Origin: Dipteris shenzhenensis
Lineage: Eukaryota > Polypodiophyta > Polypodiopsida > Gleicheniales
Assembly: GCA_047967505.1 (NCBI GenBank)
Contig: CM106541.1
Direction: 5' to 3' (one strand)
Length of the DNA: 64,000 bases
The position numbers were made by a program, and so were the translations under genes. Below, piece after piece: positions 12,101 to 24,100 of the stretch (its first letter is position 1; every line of letters starts with the position of its first letter). The notes beneath the pieces were generated by a model. The model searched no databases, was not told the origin of the DNA, and was given only the letters and a program-made list of their open reading frames with translations.

Positions 12101-15100
12101 AATCAAGTTCTTGCGAGCATTTGCAACAGCCAGTCGTTGATGAATAGAAGCAAGAACGTTGCTCTTGATAACCCGTAGCCCTCAAAGCACTCATTCCTTT
12201 AGTGTGGATCCCAAACTAATGCTTCTAGCCATGAGCATCCTGACTTCTCCCTTGGTTTGAAAAATGGTAGATGCTTCTCTCAAGTTTCGGCACCTCAGAC
12301 ACTCTACAAACCTCCTCTTCTCACAAGCTGTGCCATGGATGGCCAAAAACACTCGAAAACAACCAGCTATGACCACCACGGTTGCTTCTCGAGCGAGCAA
12401 TGACATCTGACAATCTTCCTTGAAACAAGGCGGTACTCTACCAATCTCTACTACGCTCAAGCTGTGCAAAGGACCAAAGACTTCACGACAACCAAAACCA
12501 TCCCTTGGAACTCTATAGGTCACCCACGAGTCGACTCAAGCGAGCCAAAAAAAACCTCGAACTAAAATTGGCTAGCCCTCCTTGCTTTTGGTTGAGTTCT
12601 GAGGCGAGTCAAAAGTGCCGAGGTGCAACTGTTATCCTATGAAGGGCTGTGAATTCCTGGAATGAGCCAGAGGCTCCCACGGACTAGTGAACAAGATCTC
12701 CATGAAGTGAGGCGAGCACAAAGCCTGTAAATCACAGAGTAGGCGGCTCCCTTGAAACTATGGCACGCTCTGAGATTACCCACGACCCTCCAGGGCAAGC
12801 AAAAACCTGCTACAACTAAAAAAACAGCCCTTACGAGCTAATGGCGCAGTCCACGATCAACTATCATGTGCAAAAATGCTTCGAAATCACCCATGTTTCA
12901 ACTGGAGCGCAAAAACCTCTCAACAAACAAAATCGGCCCCTTCCCTTTAACTGATAGCACATCCGGCCCACAGACAAAATGTAGGGAGCTACTAAGGATT
13001 CCACTGGTTGGAATAGATCAAAAATGCGCTACAAAGTATAGCTTCAAGAGAGTGGGAGAAGAGCACGAGGCTCTGATACCATGTCAAGGATTCAAGAGAG
13101 AGATCAAGAGGCCAACCAAGAGGGAGAAAGTGTCTCCTCCATCCCTTCCATCATCCACACTCCAAACTACAAAAGAAGAAAACTACACAAGATAGAATCT
13201 AATTCATCAAGTACCCATGGTTGAGTCAGAGTAACCTACCATCTTTTTCACTAGACACACAACGGTAACCACCCAACCTTGAGCTTGATTCTTAACACCT
13301 TGCAAGGCGTTTGGGACTCTAGTAGGATGTCTGGCTCACTTACAGATGATCCCATTCATCTCATTCCAAAGGAAGTTACAGAAATTTAGTGTCCTAGTGC
13401 AGGCCTATCACTCTCTTGGATGCACTTGTTACAAAAGTCTGGCCAAAGCAATAAGCTTGCATTGGCAGCCCGTACTTCTAGATCTTATTCATGATATGCT
13501 GACTAGCTTCGTGCATGACAGAAGCATTTTTCATAATATCTTCTCATTCTTGGAAGCTTCAAGGTGGGATATGCAAAGCTGCCAGAGATTGTCCATTCTA
13601 CTCTTTGACTTTGGGAAAGCTTATGATAGAATAGATTGAGGCTTTTTGAAGGGCACTCTTTTTCATTTTGGTTTTACAGATGCATGGATAAGAGGGGTTT
13701 CCTCTTTATACAGATCAGCCAACAGTGAGGCTCTTATTGGTGGGATAAGGGGAGAGAGTTTTCAGGATTTCAGATCGATCAGTGTCCTTCTCTTTTTGTT
13801 TGTGGCTGAAGTTATAAGTATCTATATTAGATCTCGAGCTCATATTTTTGGGCTGAGACTCACATTGAGACCAGAAGAGGAGCTTCTAGATAGTGGAGCT
13901 GACAGATGATACCGCTTTTTTGGATGCCACTCCACAAACACTCACATGTTTTAGGACAGCCTTGGATTTATTATGCACTACTGTGGTGGGCACACACATC
14001 AATTGGCACAAATCTATTGGCTTTTGGATCAATGAGAGGAGGACACTCCGAATTAGGGGAATGACATAGGATTCACTTGGATTCCGAGGGATCTTCTTGT
14101 CAGGTATTTGGGATGCCAGGTTGGTTTGGGCATCTCTCTAGTTTGCTCTAATGTTTGAGAGCATAAGGAGAAAGCTTTTTTTGTCCGGGCTCTGCGAAGC
14201 TTGACCTTTCCTCGAGAGTAGTGATGGTCAACCAGGTCGAGTTGGCCACGGTTTGGTTTGTTTGCTCTTGCTAGTGCCGTTTCTAGAGATTGTATTACTC
14301 AGCTTAAGAGACCGATAAAGATTTTTATATGGAGGGGTCTTGATGACACAGAAGATGTTACAACAAGGGTGGCTTGGGAGACCTTGATTCTCCCCACTTG
14401 GGAAGGGGGCCTTAATATAATAGATCTAGATTTACAATGCAGATCCTTGCAAGATCGTTACGAGTGGACTTATGCCTGGGCAGGAGCCGTGGCATGATAT
14501 TTTCATTCGTAGCATACAGCCTTGCACATCTTTGTCGGGAGGAGACTGTATGGATAGAAACAGATGGAGTGTTACTTCAGCCCATCTCAGATCTCCTTCC
14601 TCCCTTGTCATTTCTGCTATCCTTAAAGCTTGGGCCACTTGCAAGTGTACTCTTCAGAGGGTTTCCCCTTCCTCTCGCGAAGAGAGCCCATCATGTGAAA
14701 CGATAGTATTTTGGATGAGCATGACAGACGACTTGGTGCTTCTCACTATATGCAGTGGTCCAGCTTGGAGAGGGGGCCTGCCTCCATTGTGGGATCTTGG
14801 AAAGCTTTTAAAAAGCTTCTAGAGGATAGGAAATCTCAGGTGGTTAGTCACCTCAGAGGGAGTGCAGGGAGAATTCAGCCTATTGATGCAACCTTGCCAG
14901 TGGATTGCATGGGGATAGATGACATGCCTATTACTTGTTTCACTTGGATGGACGTGTTCATGAGTACAGGCATTCCACCTCAAGTTATTGCAGTTTGAGA
15001 TGCACATGAGGATGCCTTGGTTTTTAATGTGCATTGGGGAGGTAGGCTGTCCAGATCCACATATGACATCTTGCTAGAGAGAGCATTTCAGCGTGTCAGG

Positions 15101-18100
15101 ATTGTGATTTATGTGGAGTTTGGTTCTGACTTACAGTGGTACTGGATCTTGACCCTCTTCTCCTTTCCCTAGGATCATGGAGGTAATGGTTTTATGGAGG
15201 TGTCCCCATAAAGTTATTGCTATGGGACCCAGAACAGTTGGAGTGGATCGATGAAGGGCGCTGAGAGAAGAGCCTCCCCTTCTATCATTATACTGTCAGT
15301 AATGCGAAGAAGTTTCATCTCAGCTGTAGAGGTTGGAGGCCTTCCAGAGCTCTTCATTGGGATAGTTTTCATGTCTCTATTGATCTGCAGAAAAACTTTT
15401 GGAGGAGACTCTAGAAATCCCACAAGAATAGAAAAAATAGTAGTCTTTTGGCTTTCTATTCATGGTGGGAGTGCAATGAACCTAGGGAGATCCAGGGTTT
15501 GGGGCCGACCCTACCTATCCTCATTGCCTCTATGTTGTGGAGACAATTCGACATTGCTTATGGTATTGCAGACAGGCGAGGATTATTTCCAAGGGGGTTG
15601 CTAGGATTTTCAGCTCTTTCGCTCTATCCCCCTTCTTCATGACTTGGGTTTTGGTTTTCTCTTTCGGGGCCTCAGGTTTCTTTTAAGAGATATGACTCAT
15701 CTTGGGCCCTAGCGATCAGACAACATTTGGTCGAGTCGTGTTCTCTGGATGATGTTTGAGTCTTACCCTTCAGGGTTGTTCATGCCTCGGTGGACTCTTC
15801 TTGGGAGATACTGGCGAGCATTTCAGCGTGGCATTTTGGAGAGCCAGATGCACAGAGGCTTTGGATGGGTCCCAGATTCACCCCTCCCACACTTTGACCG
15901 GTATAGGACGGACACTATACATACACTGATGGCCATCTAGATGAGTAGGTAGGGATCCTCTCAGGCAGCTTCTGCTAGGCGGGTTATTTTCCTCAGGGAA
16001 TGGAGGGGCTGCCCCTTCTTCACTAAGACTTCCACAGGATTGAGGTGGCATTTTCAGCCTCAACCTTGGTCATTTTCTACCTCTTTTGAGGAGTTTTTTC
16101 TCATGCATTGCATGATGCATTTCCGCTTTGAGCTTTCTTTTGCGAGTTTTATTCATACTTAATGGAAGTCTATTTTGGCCCCAAAAAAAAAAAACTATCA
16201 ATTTCTATTTGCAGCCCATTCTTCTAGATGTTATTCTTTATACACAGATGGGCTTTGTGCATGGCAGAAGCATTTGGTAATATCTTTTTACTTGGGAGGC
16301 TTCACTTTCTCAAGAAAGCTTGTGACAGAGTAGATTTGGGTCATCTGCTGTAACCACCCAATCATCGGGTAAGGCTGCATCTATCTAAAGTATCCTCCCT
16401 GCACTTCCTCTGAGATGACTGACCAATTGTTGCTGACGATCTTCTGGAAGTCTTTTGAAGCTTTCCAAGAATCCACCGAAGCGGCTGGGCCTCTCTCCCA
16501 CTTGAACCGCTGCATATAATGAGACAAACCAAGCTGCCTACCATGCTCATCAAGTATACAATCATTCCTCATGATAGGCTGCCACTCAATCTCTTCAAAA
16601 GAGGAGAGGGGTGAAGGAACTTGAAGGAGGAGGAAAGAAGACAAGAGAGCTAGAAGGAAGGAAGCATAACTTGAACTGGAAATGAAATGAAATGGAAGGA
16701 AAGGCAAGAACCAAAATGAAATCACTTACATGACCAAAAGCTCCACTGAGTTGATTGATTTGACAAGCGAAGGTACAACACTAATATAGAGTGGACACAC
16801 ATACTCAAGTACCATATGTATATGGGATAACTCCCAATATGCCTTTGCACTCTCTCACACAAAGACTCATAAAACTAGTTTCTAGTACACACTAGAACAC
16901 ACTCTTTGACTATAATTTCTCCAACATCTCCCTTCAGAGCAAAGAGTGTGAGACCCAATACACAAAGAGTAAACCGGTTGGAGGGACCGGTTCCTGTTTG
17001 TAGCAGAAGCTCTTTTCAAGGGCTGGTATAACTGGCATTACATCCACAATCGGATTAGAAATAGCGTGCCCGGTACGTGGTGCACCTGTGGCCTTCGGCT
17101 TTGTCTATACCCCCTCCACCGCAATACTACAAATAGCAAGTCCAACTATCTAACACCTCCCGTGTGATAGTGACTTCTCAGTCAGTTGCGACCGGCAGTG
17201 ATTGAGGACCATCACTCATCACCCCCCCTTACTCTGAAGTGGGTAGGAGTCTTGCATAGCCATAAGAGTAAACACCGAATACAATCACTTTTGGGGGGAC
17301 TACCTAGGGAAGAGTACCCTTATTGACTCCAAAGCCACAAAAGCATACATCATTTTAGAGGGACTACTCAAGGCAGAGGACCTTTATTGACTTACATAAG
17401 AGAAATCAGAATACATTTGGGTTGTCTTCCTCAATGAGGGTGACATGGGTGAGTGCGTGGTCGAGGTCTGGAATCTCCTCTGTTGCAACCAAGTTGTCAT
17501 GATGCTGGTGTTGTTCTTTTTCTTTCTTTGTGTAGAAATTTGCTTCCCTATGGCCCTTGCGCTACAATATCTGCACGTGATGTTCTATAGGTTTTCCATT
17601 TGCTGGTGGAGGCAAGAGCCTCTTCAGTGCCTGAGGTAAAGAGCGGAGATTCTTTGTTCCGGCAGTCTTTTTTTAGAAGAAGAGTCACCATATCATCAAA
17701 GGTTGTCGAGGCAAGCCTAAGTACTTCAAGAGTGTTCTAAAAAACGAGAGGCTTCTTCCATACTCTTCATGAGGACAACCATTTTGTCCTTGTGTCAAGT
17801 GGACACTTGAAGTTGATTTGGACAAGGATGAAATCCCTCTGATCCATGCATCTGAAAATCCATGCAAGTGTCAAGTTGTTGAACCAGAGATTGCACTTAA
17901 AGCATCATTTTTCTCCTTTTTTTACTTACAAAATTGCAGCTTCAAGAAAACCTTGGAGTTTGTGATTTTATTACCTAACAGATTCTCGAGATGCTCCCAA
18001 ATCTCCTTGGCCTTTGATTTGAAGTTGATATGATGAATCAAAGTGTTGGCGAGGCAAAGTTCAATAAGAGCAATGGCTCTTGAGTTGTGTCGCTTCCATA

Positions 18101-21100
18101 TCTTGAGTTGTTGAGTATCTGGTGTTGTAGCATAGTCCTCATCCTCAATGACATCCCATACATTTTGTTTCATGAGGAGCAGCTGCACTTCAGTTTGCCA
18201 AGTGGGAAATCCTTCGCCCGTGAACTTCTCAACAATGAGGGACATATTGGAAAGAGAAGTCATTTTGGGAGATCCAAAGAGAAGGATGCACCAAGAGGAG
18301 GTATCAGGCAGCATGAGCAGTAGAAGGGGCAGTGGGTAGCGGGGGTAGAAGGGAGAGGCAGCGTGTAGCACGTAGGAGGAGAGGCTGATGGCGGTGACCA
18401 GCAGCAGAAGTGGAGGAGAAGGGAGGCAGAATGAGCAGTAGTAGGAGGTAGGATTTCCGAGGTAGCAGCTCCACGACTTAGCCGTAGCAGCTCCACGAAT
18501 CAGCAGCACACATTGGAGCAAACCATTGCGAAGAAAAGATTCCCATGCCAACCTGGCATCCTAAGTGCCTTACTGACACACGCCTACGAGTCCAGGTGAA
18601 GCCCAAATCAGCCCCCCAGTCCGGGGTGTCATCATTACTGATCCAAAAGCCATTGGAATTGTTCCGAGTAATATGAGCACCTGCTGCTGCCATAAAAAAC
18701 AAGTCCAAGGCTGCCCTGAAATAGGTGAGAGTCTGAGGGGAGGGCTCCAAGAAAATAGCAGTGTCATGTGCTAGCTCACAATCGACTAGCTCTAGACATG
18801 AGAAAAATGCTTATCGCCTCAGCCACAAATAGGAAAATAAAAGGGGCAAGAGGGCATCCCTGACAGCTGATCTGGAGATCTGAAATCTATCTCCCCTAAC
18901 CCCTATAAGTATGTGGCTGTGGGCTGATTTGTACAAGGATGAAATCCCTCTGATCCATGCATCTGAAAACCCAAATTGATGAAGGGTGCCCTCCAAGAAG
19001 TCTCAATCTACCTTGTCATGCTTTTTCAAAATCCAAGAGTAGAATGGCTATCTTTTGTCCACTCTGCATGGCCCAATCTGAAACTTCCCAAAAAGAAAAT
19101 GTGTTATAAAAAATACTTCTGCCATGAATAAATCCCATTTGCGTATCATGTATAAGATTTGGAAGTATGGGATGCAAACGCAAGCTGATTGCTTTTGCCA
19201 GGATCTTATAGCAAGTGCCCAATACAGTGGTAGGTCTCCACTACAACACTAAATTTCTGCACCCTTCTTTTGGGATTAGATGCATGAGACTCTCTGCAAG
19301 TGAGTCAGGCATCTCACCAGAGTCCCAAACACCCTGGAGGGCTGAGGTAATGTGATCCCCAATCATATCGCAAAAGGTTAGGAAGAAAGAAGGTGTCAGT
19401 CCGCGTCTCACCTAGCACTTCCCCTTGTGACGGGTAAGAAGGGTAGACTTGAACTCTATGTTGGTGAATGCATCAAGAGAAAGCCTCATATCTGGTTTCA
19501 CTAGCATAGGAATACATGTCACTGAGTGGGGAGTATTTGCTTCTAATGTCATGACCTTTGGTCTTAAGAATGCTCCACCAACCTTTCAAAAGTACATCCA
19601 GGAGGTATTTGCTGAGTATCTTACATCTTTTATGAAAGTCTTCCTTGATGATTTTTCAGTATTTGGGAAAAGAATGGGACATCTGCAACACTTGGGTTTA
19701 TGTTTTGCAATGGCATCATGCTACCGGGATTTGCTGAGAGAAGGGAGGCATAAAAATATGTAGCTATGCGCATGACGGTATTTGGATCTGACTGTAAAAC
19801 TCGGTCTGAGTCAATGAGCTGAGAAACACTCTCTCTACTATGTCTGGGGCCATGAGTAGAGAAGAATTGCTTATTGACTCTACCTCCCATTTGGATCCAG
19901 AAGGACTCTCGTGCATGAAAGGCATATTTTGCTCTCTGATCTATCAAAATCTACTTGTGAGCCCTTGTTGTAGCAAGGTGCTCATGAATCCAAGCATCGT
20001 GTGGCCTCTTCTGCTCTTCCCTCTTCAAGGCTACCAACTGCTGGCGAGCACCAATCTCTCATCTAAGAATCTCATATCTCTTGGTACTATAACCAGATGG
20101 TAAAAGCCACTAATATCGGAGAGTGCATCAGCCATATGTAACAGAGTAGGCACTCCACCCTGCAAGTGAGAGACCTAGATCTGCAAAGCTGCCTCTATGA
20201 GGTCCTCTTGTGCAAAAAGGGCATCAGAAATCCTAATACTTGCAGAACGACCTCTCAAGTGCGGCTCAGAATCCATCAGCACCACCTGAAAGTGATCCGA
20301 AGTGGAAACCCCAGGGGCAATTCAAACTGATCCTCCTCTATCCAAGGCCCAATCATCAACATAAAAACGGTCAATCCGTGCATGGATAGGCATCTGCGGC
20401 CTCCTGTTCGAGCAAGAAAACAAGAGTGACCGTGACTTAGTGTGAAAGGCATCACCAAGCATCTCTGCCACTGAATTTGAAGAGGAATGCATCCCAAGAT
20501 GCCCTTTCCAAGAATTGGATACCACCGTCTCTGCCTCCTTTTTTTATATGAGGGCAACTCCACCATGTTAAAGTCTCCTCCAATGACCCACGAATCTGCA
20601 AGGGGGACAGGAGAGCAATTCCTTCCAAAATAGGACACGATTCCCTCTATTATTGGGGGCATAGAGGTTGAGGAATCCAACCTTACGTCCCGCAATCAAA
20701 AGAAGAATCCACTGGGCCCTAGAGGGAAAAATAACTCCATGTCCAACAACCATGGGGAGAAAAGAGTCCAACACTGACATGCATGTACCTCCCCTGGTGC
20801 CCAAAGCAGGTGACCAAAAAGTGTGGCCTAAAAGAAATTTACCTGACTTTGTGCAAAATCTCTGTCATCCAGCTTGTGCTTCTGAATGAATAAGACATCA
20901 ATGGAGCCATCAGTAACATCTCGATGAAGCTGATTCCTGATCAACTGTCTACGGCGGCGATGAGGGACGCCGTCAAGTCCCTATATGTTCCAACTTACAA
21001 TCCTCATCAACAGGAGGTAGTAGCATGGAACATCTTTACCTAACCTAGTGGCAGAAACAAACCCCTCAATGGGGGAAGACCTCCTGCTCAATGAGGAAAA

Positions 21101-24100
21101 TTCACAGGGGAAAGAAATTGTCCATATGAGGAAGGAGAGACCATGTCAGCATGAACCCCAACCACTGTCTCACCAAAGGTGGAAGGCACAAAATCCTCCT
21201 CTGGGAAGTCCGTGAGATCTGCCAACGGCTGCAAAAGAGTTCCTGTGAACCAAACCCGTCATAGGGTGTGCGAAGAATCCCTTAAGAGGGAAGTGGATCA
21301 ACAGTGTACACAACCCCTTTCCCTCTATCCAAGAGGGGAGTTGAGGGAAGGGGTTGCTCAGAAATGGCATGATCCTGTAAACCTGCAGGGGCCTCTCTAG
21401 CCGGAGAAGTACCATCAAGTACCTAGCCAAGGGGAAAGGCTACCGCTAAGCCAAGGGGAGAGGCTGCAATTGAAGCCCTAGCATCTTGAACCAAATGAGC
21501 AACAAGAACGGGAATATCCAAAGCTCCAAAAGGTATGGCGTTCTGGATGGCAGCTTCCTTATCTGGAGAGTGTGAAGGCCACACATGAACTGGAACCCAT
21601 CTAGGGACAGCAGGTGGAGGTACCGAGGGAGCACTCTGTTTGGGAAGAGCACTTTGACGAGCTGTACCAACACCCCTTGTCGAGGTCGAGGGGGTGGCAT
21701 TGGAAAAGTACCAACACCCTATCGAGGTCAAGGAGGAGGTGTTGGAACCGTATCACCTCCCTGTCGAGGTCTAGGGAAGTTGCTGTGCCAGAAGGCTTTT
21801 TGGTCCTCTTCTTCTTTTTTGGGCATTCATTGGCAAAATGCCCAACGGTCCTACAGATCCTGCAATGGTCCTGTCTCCCTAGGATCTCCACTCTCAGTCG
21901 AAAGAAAGACCCATCCGGATGCTGAAGCATGACATGGTCATCAAATAAATAAGGGTCCAACAAAAGGACCCTAAGTCCAGGAACCCCATCAGAATTGATG
22001 GCCTCTGTAGCTGTAGTGAGCAAACTAGGGACAGGGGGATTCCTAGTGACAATACCAAAGTACTCCCCAATCAATGGGAGTAATCGATGGTAAACCTGTG
22101 GGAGGCCGGGAAATCGAATGAAAAAAGAGAACCGCCGCTTAATCTGCTCCATAGGGTGAAGGCCCAACATGAAAGGGTCAAAGAAAATCTTTCTATGTCT
22201 CAATTGCAGGTACCCGGCTTTGAGCAAAGCGCTCACAGCCTCCGGTGAATAAAAAACAACCTGGAAGTAACCTCACCCTAGCAAGCGAACATCTTTGAGT
22301 CGAGGGGTGAGGTCTGAGGGGAGCGCCACCGCAAGCATCCATTCTCTGGCTTGTGATCTCGAAGGATGAGACATAGATGAATGCAATCAAATTGGTAGAA
22401 TTTTCAAGCTCTACATCCTTCATGAGCTGCTGCAGCAGGTCTTCTGAGAATGTGACTATTTTTGCGGCCGGTGGAAGCGGGATAGGATTAGCTGAATAGA
22501 AATCAATCGCCAATCGAGGTGGGAAGGCTGATTCAAACTCAGTTGAATGATCCATCCGTCACTTCTGCTGCAAAAAGATAGGGCGGGGAAGGGAGGAGGG
22601 GCTGAAACAGAGAGGAGCCGAAAGAGTAGGGGGAAGGGCAAAGAAGAAAAGAAGGGAGGGGCTGAGAATGAGGCAAGGAGGGGAAAGGAAGGGGTAGGGA
22701 AAGGAAGAGGAGGAAGCGGGGGATGAGGAGGTGGGGAAGGGCAAGGAAGAGGAAGGGGGATGGATAGTGGTAGGGGAGATGGGGAGGGGGCTGAGGGGGG
22801 CGGGGAAGGCGAGGAAGGGGCTGGTGTAGGAGGGGCGGGGAAGGGGCTGAGGGAGGCGGGTAGGAAGGGCAAGGTAGGGGCAGGGGAAGGCGGGGTTAGG
22901 GGGCAAGGTAGGGAAGCGGGACTGAGGGTACCTAAGAGTCATGAAGAACGAATCCATGCGCCTAATGCCTCCCAAACCTCTATGGAGCAAGAGATGTTGA
23001 AACGGGATCCGTAGGGCATTATGCACACTGATCCACAGGAGATTCTAGAGCTGACCACGGTTTTCTACAGTCAGCTCTTTCAGATGGTGAGGATGACTCC
23101 AACTTGCCTTGTGGTCCATGAGCTAGTTTGGAACCACGTTCCAACGGTAGTCTTGCGAGAGTTGTGCAGGAGTCTAGAGGAGCCTTTCACGGATGAGGAG
23201 CTCCTTAAGGCCCTCCCAGCCCAAAAGTGTCCTCGCGAGGATGGCTTGCCTCCAGCCTTCTTCAGGAACTTCTGGGAGATCATTTCCACCACTTTCCGCC
23301 TAGCCTGTCAGCAGATCTTCAACACGAGCTCCCTTCCTCAATCCCTGAGCAGGGGGTGGATTTGTTTGATCCCAAAAGGGGGAGATAGGTTATACATTCG
23401 GTAGTGGAGATTGATCACCTTGCTTGACACCGCATACAAGATCCTCACCAAGGTGTTGAGTTTGCGGTTACGGCCTCATCTCACCGACATCATCCACGAC
23501 ACACAAACCAGGTTTGTTCAAGAGCGCAGCATCCTAGACAACATCTTCACGTTCTGGGAGGCAGTGGATTGGGCCAGGTAGAAATCACAGCCTTTGGCCA
23601 TCCTTCCCTTGGATTTTGAGCAGGCTTACGATAGGGTGGAGTGGTCTTTCCTGGAGGATACTATGCAGAGGTTGGGTTTCTCAGACAAATGGATTAGAGG
23701 AGTTTCTACGCTTTATGTGGGGAGATCTAGTTAGATGCTTGTCAGTGGACACACGAGCGAGGCCTTTCCTCTCCCTCGCTCGGTCCGCTAGGGCTGTCCC
23801 CTCGTTCCCTTTCTCTTCTTGTTTGTGGCGGAGGCTTTGGGCTACTACTTGAGATCACAGGTGGCGGGCCTCATAGGGTTGAGGCTCCCAATCAAACATG
23901 AGGAGAAGCTGCTAGACTCTGAGTTTGGAGATGACACGGCCTTGTACATAGAGGGCACCACAGCGAGCTTGGAGAGAGTCAAGGGAGTCCTAGCTATCTA
24001 TTGTGAGGTCTCAGGTGCGTGGGTCAACTGGACAAAATTCATCGGTTTCTTCACAGGCTCTAAGGAGAAACTGGAGGTTCGAGAGTGGGGGAGTGACTTT

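Larger units (their letters stand above)
3190..13297 (-). mobile_element. Ty1/copia retrotransposon, minus strand, interrupted and truncated
   Basis: A single copia element read leftwards: LTR (13297-13082), PBS (13081-13070), long leader, gag (11492 to ~10600), protease and GAG-pre-integrase (to 9853), integrase (9838 to ~9296), linker (to 8299), RT (8250-7863), and more RT/RNase H (~3555-3190). It is cut by a 0.42-kb gypsy gag scrap (8874-9295) and an L1 LINE (about 3541-7862). The RNase H end and the second LTR are missing: similarity fades near 3190, only ~80 bp from the SCPL exon. The order gag-PR-IN-RT-RH identifies copia rather than gypsy. Frameshifts and catalytic substitutions show that it is dead. 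Confidence 0.85.
18509..22935 (-). mobile_element. L1-type LINE copy C, 5' end present, 3'-truncated (minus strand)
   Basis: Read leftwards: pyrimidine-rich 5' UTR (22935-22560), ORF1 (22555 to ~21170), ORF2 starting at 21007 ([14 protein letters not shown]-like), endonuclease (to ~20280), EN-RT linker (about 20270-19740), RT (19490-18780, with GNP-type blocks and the equivalents of FEKAYDR degraded), and post-RT to [12 protein letters not shown] near 18540. It stops at ~18509 without 3' UTR or poly(A), so the 3' part was lost after insertion. A ~200-bp gypsy RT scrap interrupts it at 19506-19705. Confidence 0.8.

Noticed and set aside
22456-23026. Long Pro/Ser/Leu-rich open frames on the minus strand
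   Set aside because: Produced by the pyrimidine-rich LINE 5' UTR; overlapping frames are all open, which indicates composition rather than a protein.
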